Assembly: GCF_001457025.1 (NCBI RefSeq)
Contig: NZ_KQ758603.1
Coordinates: forward strand, 269,496 to 333,495
Origin: Pseudarthrobacter enclensis
Lineage (GTDB): Bacteria > Actinomycetota > Actinomycetes > Actinomycetales > Micrococcaceae
Direction of reading: 5' to 3'
DNA length: 64,000 nucleotides
The notes under the pieces are model-generated. The model was not told the origin of the DNA and did no database searches. It was given only the letters and a program-made list of their open reading frames with translations. Of the stretch, positions 22,339 through 31,323 are shown in pieces (the first letter of the stretch is position 1; each line of letters opens with the position of its first letter). A program made the position numbers and the translations under genes.

Positions 22339-25300
22339 ATGAGCCTTCCCGGCACATCCAGCACCGGCACGTCCGGCCCGGGCCCCACCCTGGACGGGCT
22401 GCGCCGCGTGCTGGGGCACGACCAGACTTTCGCGCGCGTCCGGGCAGAAGCGGGCCGGGGTTTCGCGGTGCGGGGCCAGGACTACCAGATCAGCGCACCG
22501 GCAGGCCTGCGGCCGGTCCTGCTGGCGGAGATGGTGGACGGGTTGGCCGACGCCGCCGCCGGGCAGGCAGGCGGGGAGCAGCCGGGCGTGGTGCTGGCGG
22601 TCACCGCCACGGGCCGGGAAGCGGAGGACCTGGCCGCCGCCCTCCGCGCGTACCTGCCCGCGGAGGCCGTGGCCGAATTCCCCAGCTGGGAAACCCTGCC
22701 GCACGAGCGCCTCTCGCCGCGCTCGGACACGGTGGGGCGCAGGCTGTCCGTGCTGCGCCGGCTGGCACATCCGGAAAGTTCGACGCCGGCCGGGCTGCGC
22801 GTCGTCGTCGCTCCCGTCCGCGCCGTGGTCCAGCCCGTCGTGGCCGGGTTGGGGGACCTGGTCCCCGTCACGCTGAAGGTCGGCCAGGACGTCCCGTTCT
22901 CCGAAGTGGTGAAGAACCTTGCCGACGCCGCGTACGCCCGCGTGGACATGGTCACCCACCGGGGTGAGTTCGCCGTCCGCGGCGGCATCATCGACGTCTT
23001 CCCGCCCACCGAGGACCACCCCATCCGCGTGGAGTTCTTCGGCGACGAGGTGGACCAGATGCGCTGGTTCGCCGTCGCCGACCAGCGCTCGCTGTCCGCG
23101 CCCGGCATCCACCACCCCACGGAACTGCACGCCCCGCCGTGCCGGGAAATCCTCATCACACCGTCCGTCATGTCCCGTGCCGCCACCCTCAAGTCCCAGC
23201 TCCCGGCCGCGGCGGACATGCTGGAAAAGATCGCCGGCGGCATCGCCGTCGAAGGCATGGAATCGCTGGCTCCGGTGCTGGTGGACTCCATGGTCCCGTT
23301 CGTGGACCAGCTGCCGGCCGGGTCCATCGCGGTCGTGGTCGAACCGGAGAAGGTGCGTACCCGTGCCCACGACCTCGCGGCCACCAACGAGGAATTCCTC
23401 GAGGCCGCCTGGTCCACCGCCTCCGACGGGGGCGCCGCGCCCCTGGACCTCAGCTCCCAGGCTTCCGCCGCGCTGCATTCGGCAAGCTTCCGCTCCCTGG
23501 CCGAAACCCGCGGGTCCGCCCTGGAGCATGGGGTCTCCTGGTGGTCCATCACGTCCTTGGCCCAGGACGCGGAACTGCTGCCGGAGATCGATGTCCTGAA
23601 CCTGCACGCCCGCGAACCCCGGGGCTACCAGGGCGACGTCGCCGAGATGATGGACTTCATTGGCTCGCATGTGCGCGACCAGTGGCGGATTGTCGTCGCC
23701 ACGGAAGGCCCGGGGCCCGCCCAGCGCCTGGCCGAACTGTTCCACGAAAACGACATCCCGTGCGCCCGCGTCGACAATCTGGACCACGAGCCCCAGGCAG
23801 GCATCATCGAGGTGACCACGGCCGCCGTCGGACGCGGTTTTGTCCTGGACGGCCTGAAGCTCGGGCTGCTGACCGAAGCCGACCTGCTGGGCCGCACCTC
23901 CGCCGGGTCCACCAAGGACATGCGGAAGATGCCCTCGAAGCGGCGCAACGCCGTCGATCCCCTCCAGCTGGTGGCCGGGGACCATGTGGTCCACGAACAG
24001 CACGGCATCGGCAGGTTCGTCGAGCTGATCCAGCGCAAGGTCGCCGGCGGCGGGGACGGCGTCCGCGAGTACCTGGTGCTGGAATACGCACCGGCCAAGC
24101 GCGGCGCTCCCGGCGACCGGCTTTTCGTGCCCACGGACCAGCTGGACCAGGTCACCCGGTACGTCGGCGGCGACACCCCCGTGCTGAGCAAGATGGGCGG
24201 CGCGGACTGGGCCAGCACCAAGTCCAAGGCACGCAAGGCCGTCAAGGAGATCGCCGGCGAGCTGATCCGCCTGTACTCGGCCCGGATGGCCTCCCGCGGC
24301 CACGCCTTCGCTCCGGACACCCCGTGGCAGCGGGAGCTTGAGGAAGCCTTCCCCTATGTGGAGACGCCGGACCAGCTGACCACCATCAACGAGGTCAAGG
24401 CGGACATGGAACGGGAAATCCCCATGGACCGGCTCGTCTCCGGCGACGTGGGCTACGGCAAGACCGAGATCGCGGTCCGTGCGGCGTTCAAGGCTGTGCA
24501 GGACGGCAAGCAGGTGGCGGTGCTGGTGCCCACCACACTGCTGGCGCAGCAGCACTACGAAACCTTCACCGAACGGTTCTCCGGCTTCCCGCTCCGGGTG
24601 AAGCCGCTGTCCCGTTTCCAGACCGCCAAGGAAGCCAAGGAAACGGCGGAAGGCGTCAAGAGCGGGGCCGTGGACGTGGTCATCGGCACCCACCGGCTGC
24701 TGGCCAAGGACTTCGAGTTCAAGGACCTTGGCCTGGTGATCGTGGACGAGGAACAGCGGTTCGGCGTGGAGCACAAGGAAGCGCTGAAGAAGATGCGCAC
24801 CAACGTGGACGTCCTGGCCATGAGTGCCACCCCGATTCCCCGCACCCTGGAGATGTCCCTCACCGGCATCCGGGAAACCTCCACATTGGCCACCCCGCCG
24901 GAGGAACGGCACCCGGTGCTGACCTACGTTGGCCCGTACACGGACAAACAGACCTCCGCCGCGATCCGCCGTGAGCTGATGCGCGAGGGGCAGGTGTTCC
25001 TGGTCCACAACCGGGTGTCCACCATTGAGCGGACCGCGGCCAAGATCCGCGAACTGGTCCCCGAAGCCAGGGTTGAAGTGGCCCACGGCAAGATGTCCGA
25101 GAGCCGGCTGGAACAGATCATCGTGGACTTCTGGGAGCGGCGGTTCGACGTCCTGGTCTGCACCACCATCATCGAGACCGGCCTGGACATTTCCAACGCC
25201 AACACCCTGATCGTGGACGGGGCGGACAAATACGGACTGTCCCAGCTGCACCAGCTCCGCGGACGCGTGGGCCGCGGCCGGGAACGCGCGTACGCGTACT

Positions 25301-26028
25301 TCCTCTACCCGTCGGAGAAGCCCCTGGGCGAGGTGGCGCTGGAACGGCTCAAGGCTGTCGCAGCCCACAACGAATTGGGCGCCGGCATGCAGCTGGCCAT
25401 GAAGGACCTCGAAATCCGCGGCGCCGGCAACCTGCTGGGCGGGGAACAGTCCGGCCACATCCAGGGCGTGGGCTTCGACCTGTACATCCGGCTGGTGGGC
25501 GAGGCCGTGGCCGACTTCCGCGGCGAAGCCGAAGAGAAGGCCGCCGAAATGAAGATCGAGCTGCCCGTCAACGCGCACCTGCCGCACGACTACGTCCCGG
25601 GCGAGCGGCTCCGGCTGGAGGCATACCGGAAGCTCGCAGCGGCCCTGACCAACGAGGCGATCGACGAGGTCACGGCCGAGCTGGTGGACCGCTACGGCGA
25701 GCTGCCGCTGCCTGCGCAGAACCTGGTGCAGGTGGCGCGCTTCCGGGTTGCCGCCCGCGAGGCCGGACTGTCCGACGTCGCGCTGCAGGGAAACTTCATC
25801 AAGTTCGCCCCGGCGTCGCTGCCGGAGTCCAAGGTGATGCGCCTGAACCGGATGTATCCAGGCTCCCAGCCGAAGCCCGCCCTGGATGCGGTGCTCATCC
25901 CCAAGCCCAAGACGGCCAGGATCGGCGGCCGGGACCTCCAGGATGCGGAGATCCTCGAATGGGCCAACGGCGTGGTCCGCAACATCTTCTCGGACGCGCC
26001 GCTGTCCGTGGCACCCTCCGCGGGTTAG
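22339..26028 (+). CDS. mfd: Transcription-repair coupling factor Mfd
   Basis: 1229 aa, full family length. Order: UvrB-homology region at the N-terminus (YQISAPAGLRP, FPSWETLPHERLSP, RGEFAVRGGIIDVFPP), RNA-polymerase-interacting CarD-like domain (DHVVHEQHGIGRFV, about 550-565), RecG-like superfamily 2 translocase (Walker A SGDVGYGKTE near 705; DEEQRFG near 803; ATPIPRTL), TRG motif region and C-terminal autoinhibitory domain. It displaces stalled RNA polymerase at lesions and recruits UvrA. In Mycobacterium it follows the glmU-tetR block (Rv1020); here it is displaced by about 14 kb. Confidence 0.97.
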   Translation: MSLPGTSSTGTSGPGPTLDGLRRVLGHDQTFARVRAEAGRGFAVRGQDYQISAPAGLRPVLLAEMVDGLADAAAGQAGGEQPGVVLAVTATGREAEDLAAALRAYLPAEAVAEFPSWETLPHERLSPRSDTVGRRLSVLRRLAHPESSTPAGLRVVVAPVRAVVQPVVAGLGDLVPVTLKVGQDVPFSEVVKNLADAAYARVDMVTHRGEFAVRGGIIDVFPPTEDHPIRVEFFGDEVDQMRWFAVADQRSLSAPGIHHPTELHAPPCREILITPSVMSRAATLKSQLPAAADMLEKIAGGIAVEGMESLAPVLVDSMVPFVDQLPAGSIAVVVEPEKVRTRAHDLAATNEEFLEAAWSTASDGGAAPLDLSSQASAALHSASFRSLAETRGSALEHGVSWWSITSLAQDAELLPEIDVLNLHAREPRGYQGDVAEMMDFIGSHVRDQWRIVVATEGPGPAQRLAELFHENDIPCARVDNLDHEPQAGIIEVTTAAVGRGFVLDGLKLGLLTEADLLGRTSAGSTKDMRKMPSKRRNAVDPLQLVAGDHVVHEQHGIGRFVELIQRKVAGGGDGVREYLVLEYAPAKRGAPGDRLFVPTDQLDQVTRYVGGDTPVLSKMGGADWASTKSKARKAVKEIAGELIRLYSARMASRGHAFAPDTPWQRELEEAFPYVETPDQLTTINEVKADMEREIPMDRLVSGDVGYGKTEIAVRAAFKAVQDGKQVAVLVPTTLLAQQHYETFTERFSGFPLRVKPLSRFQTAKEAKETAEGVKSGAVDVVIGTHRLLAKDFEFKDLGLVIVDEEQRFGVEHKEALKKMRTNVDVLAMSATPIPRTLEMSLTGIRETSTLATPPEERHPVLTYVGPYTDKQTSAAIRRELMREGQVFLVHNRVSTIERTAAKIRELVPEARVEVAHGKMSESRLEQIIVDFWERRFDVLVCTTIIETGLDISNANTLIVDGADKYGLSQLHQLRGRVGRGRERAYAYFLYPSEKPLGEVALERLKAVAAHNELGAGMQLAMKDLEIRGAGNLLGGEQSGHIQGVGFDLYIRLVGEAVADFRGEAEEKAAEMKIELPVNAHLPHDYVPGERLRLEAYRKLAAALTNEAIDEVTAELVDRYGELPLPAQNLVQVARFRVAAREAGLSDVALQGNFIKFAPASLPESKVMRLNRMYPGSQPKPALDAVLIPKPKTARIGGRDLQDAEILEWANGVVRNIFSDAPLSVAPSAG

Positions 26029-26031
26029 CGC

Positions 26032-26847
26032 ATGATGGGAGGCCACCACGCCGCGTCGGGAGCCGCGGCGTGGGTTGCTGTTGCGTCCACCGGCCCCTAC
26101 ACCCTGGGCTGGTATCCGCTGGATCCCACCGGCATCCTCATCGGCGGCATGGCCACCGCGGGAACGGCGCTGGTCTGCGACTGGGACCACCGGTCCAGCA
26201 CCGTGGCCCACTCACTGCCGCCGCTGTCCAACGCGATAGCCCGGGGGATCGAGACCGCCAGCGGCGGGCACCGGCAGGGCACCCACTCCATCCTGGGTGC
26301 GGCCGTGTTTGTCCTGTTGGCGGCGGTGGCGTCGCAGGTGCAGATGCAAACCCCGTGGGGCCTGTTGTCGGTGGGGGCGGGTCTGTTGTGCATGTTCCTG
26401 ATCAACATCGCCGCCAAGGCGCTGAAGCTGTTCCCCAAAACCGGATTCATCTCCAACTGGATCTTCGCCCTGCTGATGGCCGGGCTGGTCACCGTGTACG
26501 CCCCGCACCAGTGGACCTGGCTGCCCATGTCCATGCTGATCGGCGTCGTGGTGCACATCGTGGGCGACCTCATCACCACCGGCGGAGTGCCGCTGCTCTG
26601 GCCGCTGGTGATCCGGCCGCCCAAGCTGCTCCGGAAGGTGCCGCTGCTGCGGAACGTGTGGCGCGCCAACGGGGCGCTGTCCGTGCCGCTGCTGGGCAGG
26701 GCAGGATCCAAGCGTGAATGGCTGGTGCTGATCCCGGTCAGCGCCTACGCCATGGTGGGCATGACCGTGGCGGGCTGGGCCATCGCGCAGCACCAGTGGC
26801 CCAGGGTGGCGGCGGCCGCAGCTGCCTGGATCGCGCCCTGGTTCTAG
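26032..26847 (+). CDS. YdjM/DUF457-family membrane-bound metal-dependent hydrolase
   Basis: 271 aa with about five to six hydrophobic segments. Family hallmarks: an N-terminal histidine pair (GGHHAASGAAAWVA), CDWDHRSS, and a GGHRQGTHSILG motif (about 81-92), which give the His/Asp metal ligands of YdjM-like proteins, plus HIVGDLITTGGVPLLWPL later. Catalytic activity is predicted, not proven, for the family. It starts three bases after the mfd stop and is probably co-transcribed. A strong bidirectional terminator follows. Confidence 0.85.
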   Translation: MMGGHHAASGAAAWVAVASTGPYTLGWYPLDPTGILIGGMATAGTALVCDWDHRSSTVAHSLPPLSNAIARGIETASGGHRQGTHSILGAAVFVLLAAVASQVQMQTPWGLLSVGAGLLCMFLINIAAKALKLFPKTGFISNWIFALLMAGLVTVYAPHQWTWLPMSMLIGVVVHIVGDLITTGGVPLLWPLVIRPPKLLRKVPLLRNVWRANGALSVPLLGRAGSKREWLVLIPVSAYAMVGMTVAGWAIAQHQWPRVAAAAAAWIAPWF

Positions 26848-26870
26848 GCGGGGACAGCCGCGGGGATACA

Positions 26871-26909
26871 AAAAGACCCCCGGTTCACCACGTGAACCGG
26901 GGGTCTTTT
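26871..26909. terminator. Bidirectional terminator
   Basis: 18-bp perfect stem (26871-26888 / 26892-26909), loop of three, with A4 at the left and T4 at the right edge; it lies between convergent genes. Confidence 0.9.
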
Positions 26910-26918
26910 GCGGTCAGG

Positions 26919-27179
26919 TCAGTGTTCGCCCGCGGAGTCCGAGCGGCCGAGGATGGTCTGCGGCAGCCAGAAGGCCAGGGCGAACAGGCCCAGGCAGACG
27001 GCCATCGGCCAGGGGTTGTCCAGCGTCAGGAAGGACAGCGAGTACACGGCGCCGAGGAACAGTGCCATCATGATCACGAACAGCACGATGCTGCCGGAGA
27101 GCTTGTTCTCGTTCTGGGGAGTGCGGACATAGCCCTGGGTCGCTGTGCCCTCGTTGGACGCGTTGATCTTGCTGGACAT
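26919..27179 (-). CDS. Small hypothetical membrane protein
   Basis: 86 aa from the ATG at 27179, which has a near-perfect GAGGAGG ribosome site. A hydrophilic N-terminus (about 30 residues) is followed by two hydrophobic segments (about 33-52 and 59-78). No family recognised. It lies 52 bp after deoC on the same strand. A longer frame to 27272 exists but lacks a ribosome site and overlaps deoC. Confidence 0.75.
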   Translation of the reverse strand: MSSKINASNEGTATQGYVRTPQNENKLSGSIVLFVIMMALFLGAVYSLSFLTLDNPWPMAVCLGLFALAFWLPQTILGRSDSAGEH

Positions 27180-27231
27180 TCGTTCCTCCTCGGCCCCGCG
27201 GGGCGTAATCTGTGGCAGCGTCCGGCGCCCG

Positions 27232-27948
27232 TCAGTACGCGGACGAACCCTGTTCACCCTTGACGATGGCAATTCCGGAGCTGGCGCCTATACGTGTTGC
27301 ACCTGCTGCAATCATAGCCTGAGCGTCAGCCAGGGAACGGACACCGCCGGAAGCCTTGACACCCAGGTCCGGGCCCACGGTCCGACGCATGAGCGCCACA
27401 TCCTCCACCGTCGCGCCGCCGCCGTTGAAGCCCGTGGACGTTTTCACGAAGTCGGCGCCGGCCTCCACAGCGGCCCCGCAGGCAAGGGCCTTCTGCCCGT
27501 CGGACAGCAGCGACGTCTCGATGATGACTTTGAGGATGGCGCCCCCGGCATGCACTGCCTCCGCCACGGCGGTGATGTCATCGGTCAGCGCGCCCTTGTC
27601 TTCGGCGCGGGCCGCAGCGATGTTGATGACCATGTCCACCTCGTCGGCACCGTCCAGGACGGCGCCGCGGGCTTCGAACACCTTGACGTCCGTGGGCGTT
27701 GCGCCGAGGGGGAAGCCCACAACGGAGCAGGTCAACACGCCGGAGCCCTTCAGCGCCCGCTTGACCGTTTTGACCCAGATGGGGTTGACGCAGACCGACT
27801 TGAAACCGTATTCGGCGGCTTCGGCGCAGACCTTCAGGACGTCCGCCTCGGAGGCTTCCGGCTTGAGCAGGGTGTGGTCGATGTAGGAAGCGATGGTTCC
27901 GGCCTCAGTGGCAGCCGGCTCAACGGAAGGGGTGGCTTCGTTGCTCAT
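27232..27948 (-). CDS. deoC: Deoxyribose-phosphate aldolase
   Basis: 238 aa class I aldolase that splits 2-deoxyribose 5-phosphate into acetaldehyde and glyceraldehyde 3-phosphate. Visible: [10 protein letters not shown] at the N-terminus, SVCVNP, VDMVINI, and the Schiff-base lysine in DFVKTSTGF (about residue 170). The C-terminal KASGGVRS and [10 protein letters not shown] phosphate-binding loops are intact. ATG with GAGAGG upstream. A salvage role with the purine nucleoside phosphorylase at 36.5 kb is plausible. Confidence 0.96.
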   Translation of the reverse strand: MSNEATPSVEPAATEAGTIASYIDHTLLKPEASEADVLKVCAEAAEYGFKSVCVNPIWVKTVKRALKGSGVLTCSVVGFPLGATPTDVKVFEARGAVLDGADEVDMVINIAAARAEDKGALTDDITAVAEAVHAGGAILKVIIETSLLSDGQKALACGAAVEAGADFVKTSTGFNGGGATVEDVALMRRTVGPDLGVKASGGVRSLADAQAMIAAGATRIGASSGIAIVKGEQGSSAY

Positions 27949-27972
27949 GATGGTCCTCTCGGGGGCCTTGCG

Positions 27973-27993
27973 GCCGGCCCTTGTGGGCCCGGC
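27973..27993 (-). terminator. Hairpin after the FAD oxidoreductase gene
   Basis: Stem GCCGG-CCC / GGG-CCGGC with one bulge and a 4-nt loop, 52 bases past the stop of the minus-strand gene at 28046. Confidence 0.5.
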
Positions 27994-28045
27994 ACGTCCT
28001 TGACTCTCGTATCGGGAACCATCTTGTCATAGGGGGCGCGGGCAG

Positions 28046-28924
28046 TCAGGCGGCGGCCTGCAGGGCCGGGGCCGCCACGGCCGGAGCTGCGTCAGCGACG
28101 GCCGTGAGCAGCTGCGTGGCGCAGGCGCCCGCCGCGGAAGCTGCAGCGACCAGCAGCCCCAGCCGCACGCCGTCGAACGCTGCAGCGTCACCGATGGCCC
28201 AGATTCCGGGGACCGAGGTCCGGAAGTCCTGGCTGATGACGATCCCGCCGGAGGCGGCCGTGCGCAGGCCCGCCCCGGCGGCCAGGCCGTCGAGGGCCAC
28301 CCGGTCCTCGGCCAGGACCACCAGGTCGCCGCTCATGCTGCTGCCGTCCTCGAAAATGACAGCCGACGCCGCCAGCCCGAACGCCGACGTGCCGGGCACC
28401 ACGGCGGCAGGCCGCGCGGTGGTGCGCACCGGCCGGACACCCCGGGCCCGCAGCACGGCCTCGGCCTGGCCGGCGGCCGCACCCGTGCCTACCAGGATGC
28501 CCAGCGGACGGCGCCCCAGCTCCCGGGTGACCGCGCCGACGGCTTCGGCGATGGGCGCGGCGTCGTCGATGGTGGAGTAGCTCAGGCACTGCTCAGCGCC
28601 TTCCACCGGAGCTGCCACGGGGGCCGAGCCGGTGGCAATGACCAGGTGGTCGTAGGCGAATTCCATGCCGTCAGCGGTGGTGACGGTGCGGTGCGCGGCG
28701 TCGATGTGGCTGGCAGGCTGACCGAAGCGCACCGAAACCTGGGGGAGGAGCGCCAGCTCGAGGAGGTCTTCCGGAGCGTCGTCGCGGCTGCTCAGCACCG
28801 TGATGGTTCCGGCGAACCGAGCCAGGTCGAGCTGGCGGACCAGGGCCTGGGCCGCTGGCCCTGCACCTGCGATGACGATACGGGGTGCGGCGGTAGTGGT
28901 CGTGGTGGGTGCCGGAGCGGACAT
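28046..28924 (-). CDS. FAD-dependent NAD(P)-disulfide-like oxidoreductase, NirB N-terminus-like
   Basis: 292 aa. FAD-binding VIAGAGPAAQAL (about 17-28), VIATGSAPV, a second dinucleotide loop LVGTGAAAGQAE, and GIWAIGDAAAF near the end. It resembles the FAD half of NirB but lacks the BFD and siroheme domains and is shorter than typical. It ends in an Ala-rich tail. Strong ribosome site GAAAGGG. It lies next to the nitrite genes and its promoter carries the same GAAAC-type array, so a role in nitrate/nitrite electron transfer is likely; electron donor and acceptor are unknown. Confidence 0.8.
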   Translation of the reverse strand: MSAPAPTTTTTAAPRIVIAGAGPAAQALVRQLDLARFAGTITVLSSRDDAPEDLLELALLPQVSVRFGQPASHIDAAHRTVTTADGMEFAYDHLVIATGSAPVAAPVEGAEQCLSYSTIDDAAPIAEAVGAVTRELGRRPLGILVGTGAAAGQAEAVLRARGVRPVRTTARPAAVVPGTSAFGLAASAVIFEDGSSMSGDLVVLAEDRVALDGLAAGAGLRTAASGGIVISQDFRTSVPGIWAIGDAAAFDGVRLGLLVAAASAAGACATQLLTAVADAAPAVAAPALQAAA

Positions 28925-28978
28925 GTGCTGGCCCTTTCGCTGGCGGCCGCGGGCGGCCGGAAGTTCATGATGGAACCC

Positions 28979-29021
28979 AGCGTAGGCGTGCGCCTTTTCC
29001 GGCGTGTTTCCCCGCAGTTGC
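28979..29021 (-). promoter_or_regulatory. GlnR-like half-site array and -10 of the FAD oxidoreductase gene
   Basis: On the minus strand TACGCT (28984-28979) is a -10 candidate. Ten bases upstream begin half-sites in 11-bp steps (plus-strand reading TTTTC 28995, GTTTC 29006, GTTGC 29017). The geometry is identical to the nirB, nirD and narK promoters. Confidence 0.55.
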
Positions 29022-29115
29022 CGTTCATCACGCCCGTTTTCGCCAGTATTTACCAGCCGGTAACAGAACCGGTGACCTGCATCTCAAAGCGCGGCGATTG
29101 GACACATTCGGGGCG

Positions 29116-30279
29116 TCAGACCCGGATGCGGTAGCCCCGCTTCACCACCGTTTCGATGAGCTTGCCGTCGGGCAGGGATGAGCGGAGCCGGCTCACGGTC
29201 ATGTCCAGTGCGTGCACCGACCCCCTCAGTTCCAGCAGGTCGGACAGGGATTCGCGGGACAGCACCGCACCACCGGCGCCAAGCAGTGCGCGGAGCAGCA
29301 GCAGTGGTGCGGGAGCCAGCTCCACGGGCTGTCCGTCGATGCGCAGGCTGCGGCCGCGCAGCTCGATGTTCCCGGAGCGGGTGTCCAGCCGGCGCACGTG
29401 GTTGAGGGCCAGGTGCTCGCAGACCAGCCGGATCAGCGCGCCCATCCGGAAGCGTTCCGGGATCAGCGGTTTGATGCCGGCGTCCACGAGCGGCTGCGCG
29501 GTCACGGGGCCCACCACGGCGGTGGTCACGTTGGTCTTCAGGCTCTCGATCAGCTGCTTGTAAACGCCCATTTCATGGGCGGTGCTCCACATCGCGTCGA
29601 CGGCGGGCGCGCTGGTGAACGTCAGGACATCGAGGTTTCCGGTGCAGGCGGCCTCGATCAGGCGGGGGAGCCTGTCCGCGCCGTCGGGCTTGACCCAGCG
29701 GTACGGCGTCACCGTCAGCACGATGGCGCCGGACATGCGGAGCCGTTCCAGCTGGCGGACGTCGGTGTAACCGTGCAGCTGTACCGCCACCGTCTTGCCC
29801 CGCACGCCTTCGGCCAGCAGCATGTCCACCAGGGTCGCCGTGGTTTCGTCGCTGCTGATGCCGACGTCGGCAAGGCCCGCCGCACGGACGGCGCCGCGCG
29901 CCTTGGGGCCGCGCACGAACATCCGGCAGGCGCCCAGCGTTTCGAGCAGCTGGTCGCCGATCCCGAACGTGTCCGCCGCTTCGCACCAGCGCCGCATCCC
30001 GTAGGCGGTGGTGGCGATGCACAGGTCGGGTTTGGCGGCGATGATGGCCCGGGTGTCCTCGATCAGGCGCAGGTCCTCCTGAACCGGGGCGATCTTGAGG
30101 GCGGGGGCGTGGATCACTTCGGCCCCGCGGCGCTCCAGGGCGTCGATCAGGTCCTGGGAACGCCTGTGGGAGGTGACGCCGATGCGGAAACCTTCCAGCG
30201 GTGATTCCGCTGCCTGGGCTTCCGCGGCGTCTGCCGCTGCTTCGGCCTGGGCCGCGTCGGCGGATGCAAGTGCAGTCAT
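29116..30279 (-). CDS. Uroporphyrinogen-III synthase-like protein fused to OmpR-type DNA-binding domain (NnaR-like nitrate regulator)
   Basis: 387 aa. Residues about 35-275 form a HemD-like fold (IGVTSHRRSQDLIDALERRG, FTSAPAVDAMW, VVGPVTAQPLVDAG). Residues about 295-387 are a winged helix of response-regulator type (VELAPAPLLLLRALLGAGGA ... LIETVVKRGYRIRV). This fusion matches NnaR/Rv0260c, which controls nitrate/nitrite assimilation together with GlnR. ATG 30279 has AAAGGA upstream; GTG 30297 overlaps the SUMT stop by four bases (GTGA) and is a real alternative. It is in an operon with nirB and SUMT. Confidence 0.88.
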   Translation of the reverse strand: MTALASADAAQAEAAADAAEAQAAESPLEGFRIGVTSHRRSQDLIDALERRGAEVIHAPALKIAPVQEDLRLIEDTRAIIAAKPDLCIATTAYGMRRWCEAADTFGIGDQLLETLGACRMFVRGPKARGAVRAAGLADVGISSDETTATLVDMLLAEGVRGKTVAVQLHGYTDVRQLERLRMSGAIVLTVTPYRWVKPDGADRLPRLIEAACTGNLDVLTFTSAPAVDAMWSTAHEMGVYKQLIESLKTNVTTAVVGPVTAQPLVDAGIKPLIPERFRMGALIRLVCEHLALNHVRRLDTRSGNIELRGRSLRIDGQPVELAPAPLLLLRALLGAGGAVLSRESLSDLLELRGSVHALDMTVSRLRSSLPDGKLIETVVKRGYRIRV

Positions 30280-30293
30280 GGGGGTCAATCCTT

Positions 30294-31322
30294 TCACGAA
30301 CCCAGCAGCGACGCCGCCAGCCTGTCGAGGTCGGCAGCGGCCTCAGCGTGCCCGCGGTTGGCCTCAGCCACCCGCACCACCTCGCCGATGACCAGCACCG
30401 CCGGGTTGCTGCAGCCGGCCGCGGCAGCGGCAATGGTGCCAAGATTGGCAATCGTGGTGCGCTGGCCGGGACGGTAGCCGCGTTCAACGACCGCCATGGG
30501 CATGTCAGCGCGCATTCCGGCGCGGCGGAGCCCTGCGGCCAGGTGGTGCAGGGTGCCGATGCCCATCAGCACTACGATGGTGCCGCCCAGGCCCGCCAGG
30601 TGGTGGTGCTCCTTGTCGGTGAGCGGAGCGTGCCCGGACACCACGGTGAACATATGGCTGACGTTGCGGTGGGTCACGGGGATGCCGGCGGCGGCCGGGA
30701 CGGAGATGGCGCTGGTGACGCCGGACACCACCTGGACTTCGAGGCTAGCCGCGACGCAGGCGGCCACCTCTTCGCCGCCGCGGCCGAAAACATACGGATC
30801 CCCGCCCTTGAGGCGGACCACGTTGTTGCCTGCCACAGCGCTCTCCACCATGAGCTTTTCGATGTCGGACTGGCCCACCTTGTGGTGCCCGGGCTTCTTG
30901 CCCACGTCAACGAGGACGGCGGACGTCAGCGACGGAAGTTCCTGGTACGGGGCGAGCCGGTCGTAGAACACCACGTCCGCGTCCCGGAGGGCTTTGACGG
31001 CGGCGACGGTGAGCAGGTCCGTGGAGCCGGGACCGCCGCCCACCAGGGTCACGTGTCCGGGGGTGCCCGCCGCAGGCTCCGCGGCGACCGGGACGCCGGC
31101 AGCCCGGTACCCGGCAAGCAGGGGCTCCCAGCCTGGCTGCCCGTCGTCGACCGCTGCCACCAGGAACGGCCTGGCCGGCAGCGCGGCGTCCGCCGCCTGG
31201 GGTGAAGCGAGGCGGTGCACGACGGCGCCCGCGGCCTGGAAGCGGCGCACGGCCTGCCGCGCTGCGGTGTCCGTTCCGGTCACCAGGACGTCGCGTCCGG
31301 TGAGGTCGATGTCCAGCTGCAT
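30294..31322 (-). CDS. cobA: Uroporphyrinogen-III C-methyltransferase (siroheme/corrin precursor synthesis)
   Basis: 342 aa. The methyltransferase covers about residues 90-335: VTLVGGGPGSTDLLT, VVFYDRL, VVRLKGGDPYVFGRGGEE, VVSGVTSAISVPAAAGIPVTH. It makes precorrin-2 for the siroheme of NirB. The first about 85 residues resemble a worn CysG/Met8 Rossmann domain (LTGRDVLVTGTDTAARQAVR) in which the glycine loop is degenerate, so dehydrogenase activity is doubtful. ATG starts one base after the nirB stop; the next regulator gene overlaps or follows closely. Confidence 0.93.
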   Translation of the reverse strand: MQLDIDLTGRDVLVTGTDTAARQAVRRFQAAGAVVHRLASPQAADAALPARPFLVAAVDDGQPGWEPLLAGYRAAGVPVAAEPAAGTPGHVTLVGGGPGSTDLLTVAAVKALRDADVVFYDRLAPYQELPSLTSAVLVDVGKKPGHHKVGQSDIEKLMVESAVAGNNVVRLKGGDPYVFGRGGEEVAACVAASLEVQVVSGVTSAISVPAAAGIPVTHRNVSHMFTVVSGHAPLTDKEHHHLAGLGGTIVVLMGIGTLHHLAAGLRRAGMRADMPMAVVERGYRPGQRTTIANLGTIAAAAAGCSNPAVLVIGEVVRVAEANRGHAEAAADLDRLAASLLGS

Positions 31323-31323
31323 G

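Noticed and set aside
22057..26211. 1384-codon open frame on the minus strand opposite mfd
   Set aside because: It mirrors mfd codons in a GC-rich genome (antisense frame), has no family motif and low-complexity composition. The same applies to 5109-6863 and 50316-53060.
28925..29115. GTAAC/GTGAC pair near 29060-29080 as a GlnR box
   Set aside because: The spacing between the two is 12 bp, out of phase with the 11-bp arrays; the array at 28995-29021 fits the shared geometry better.
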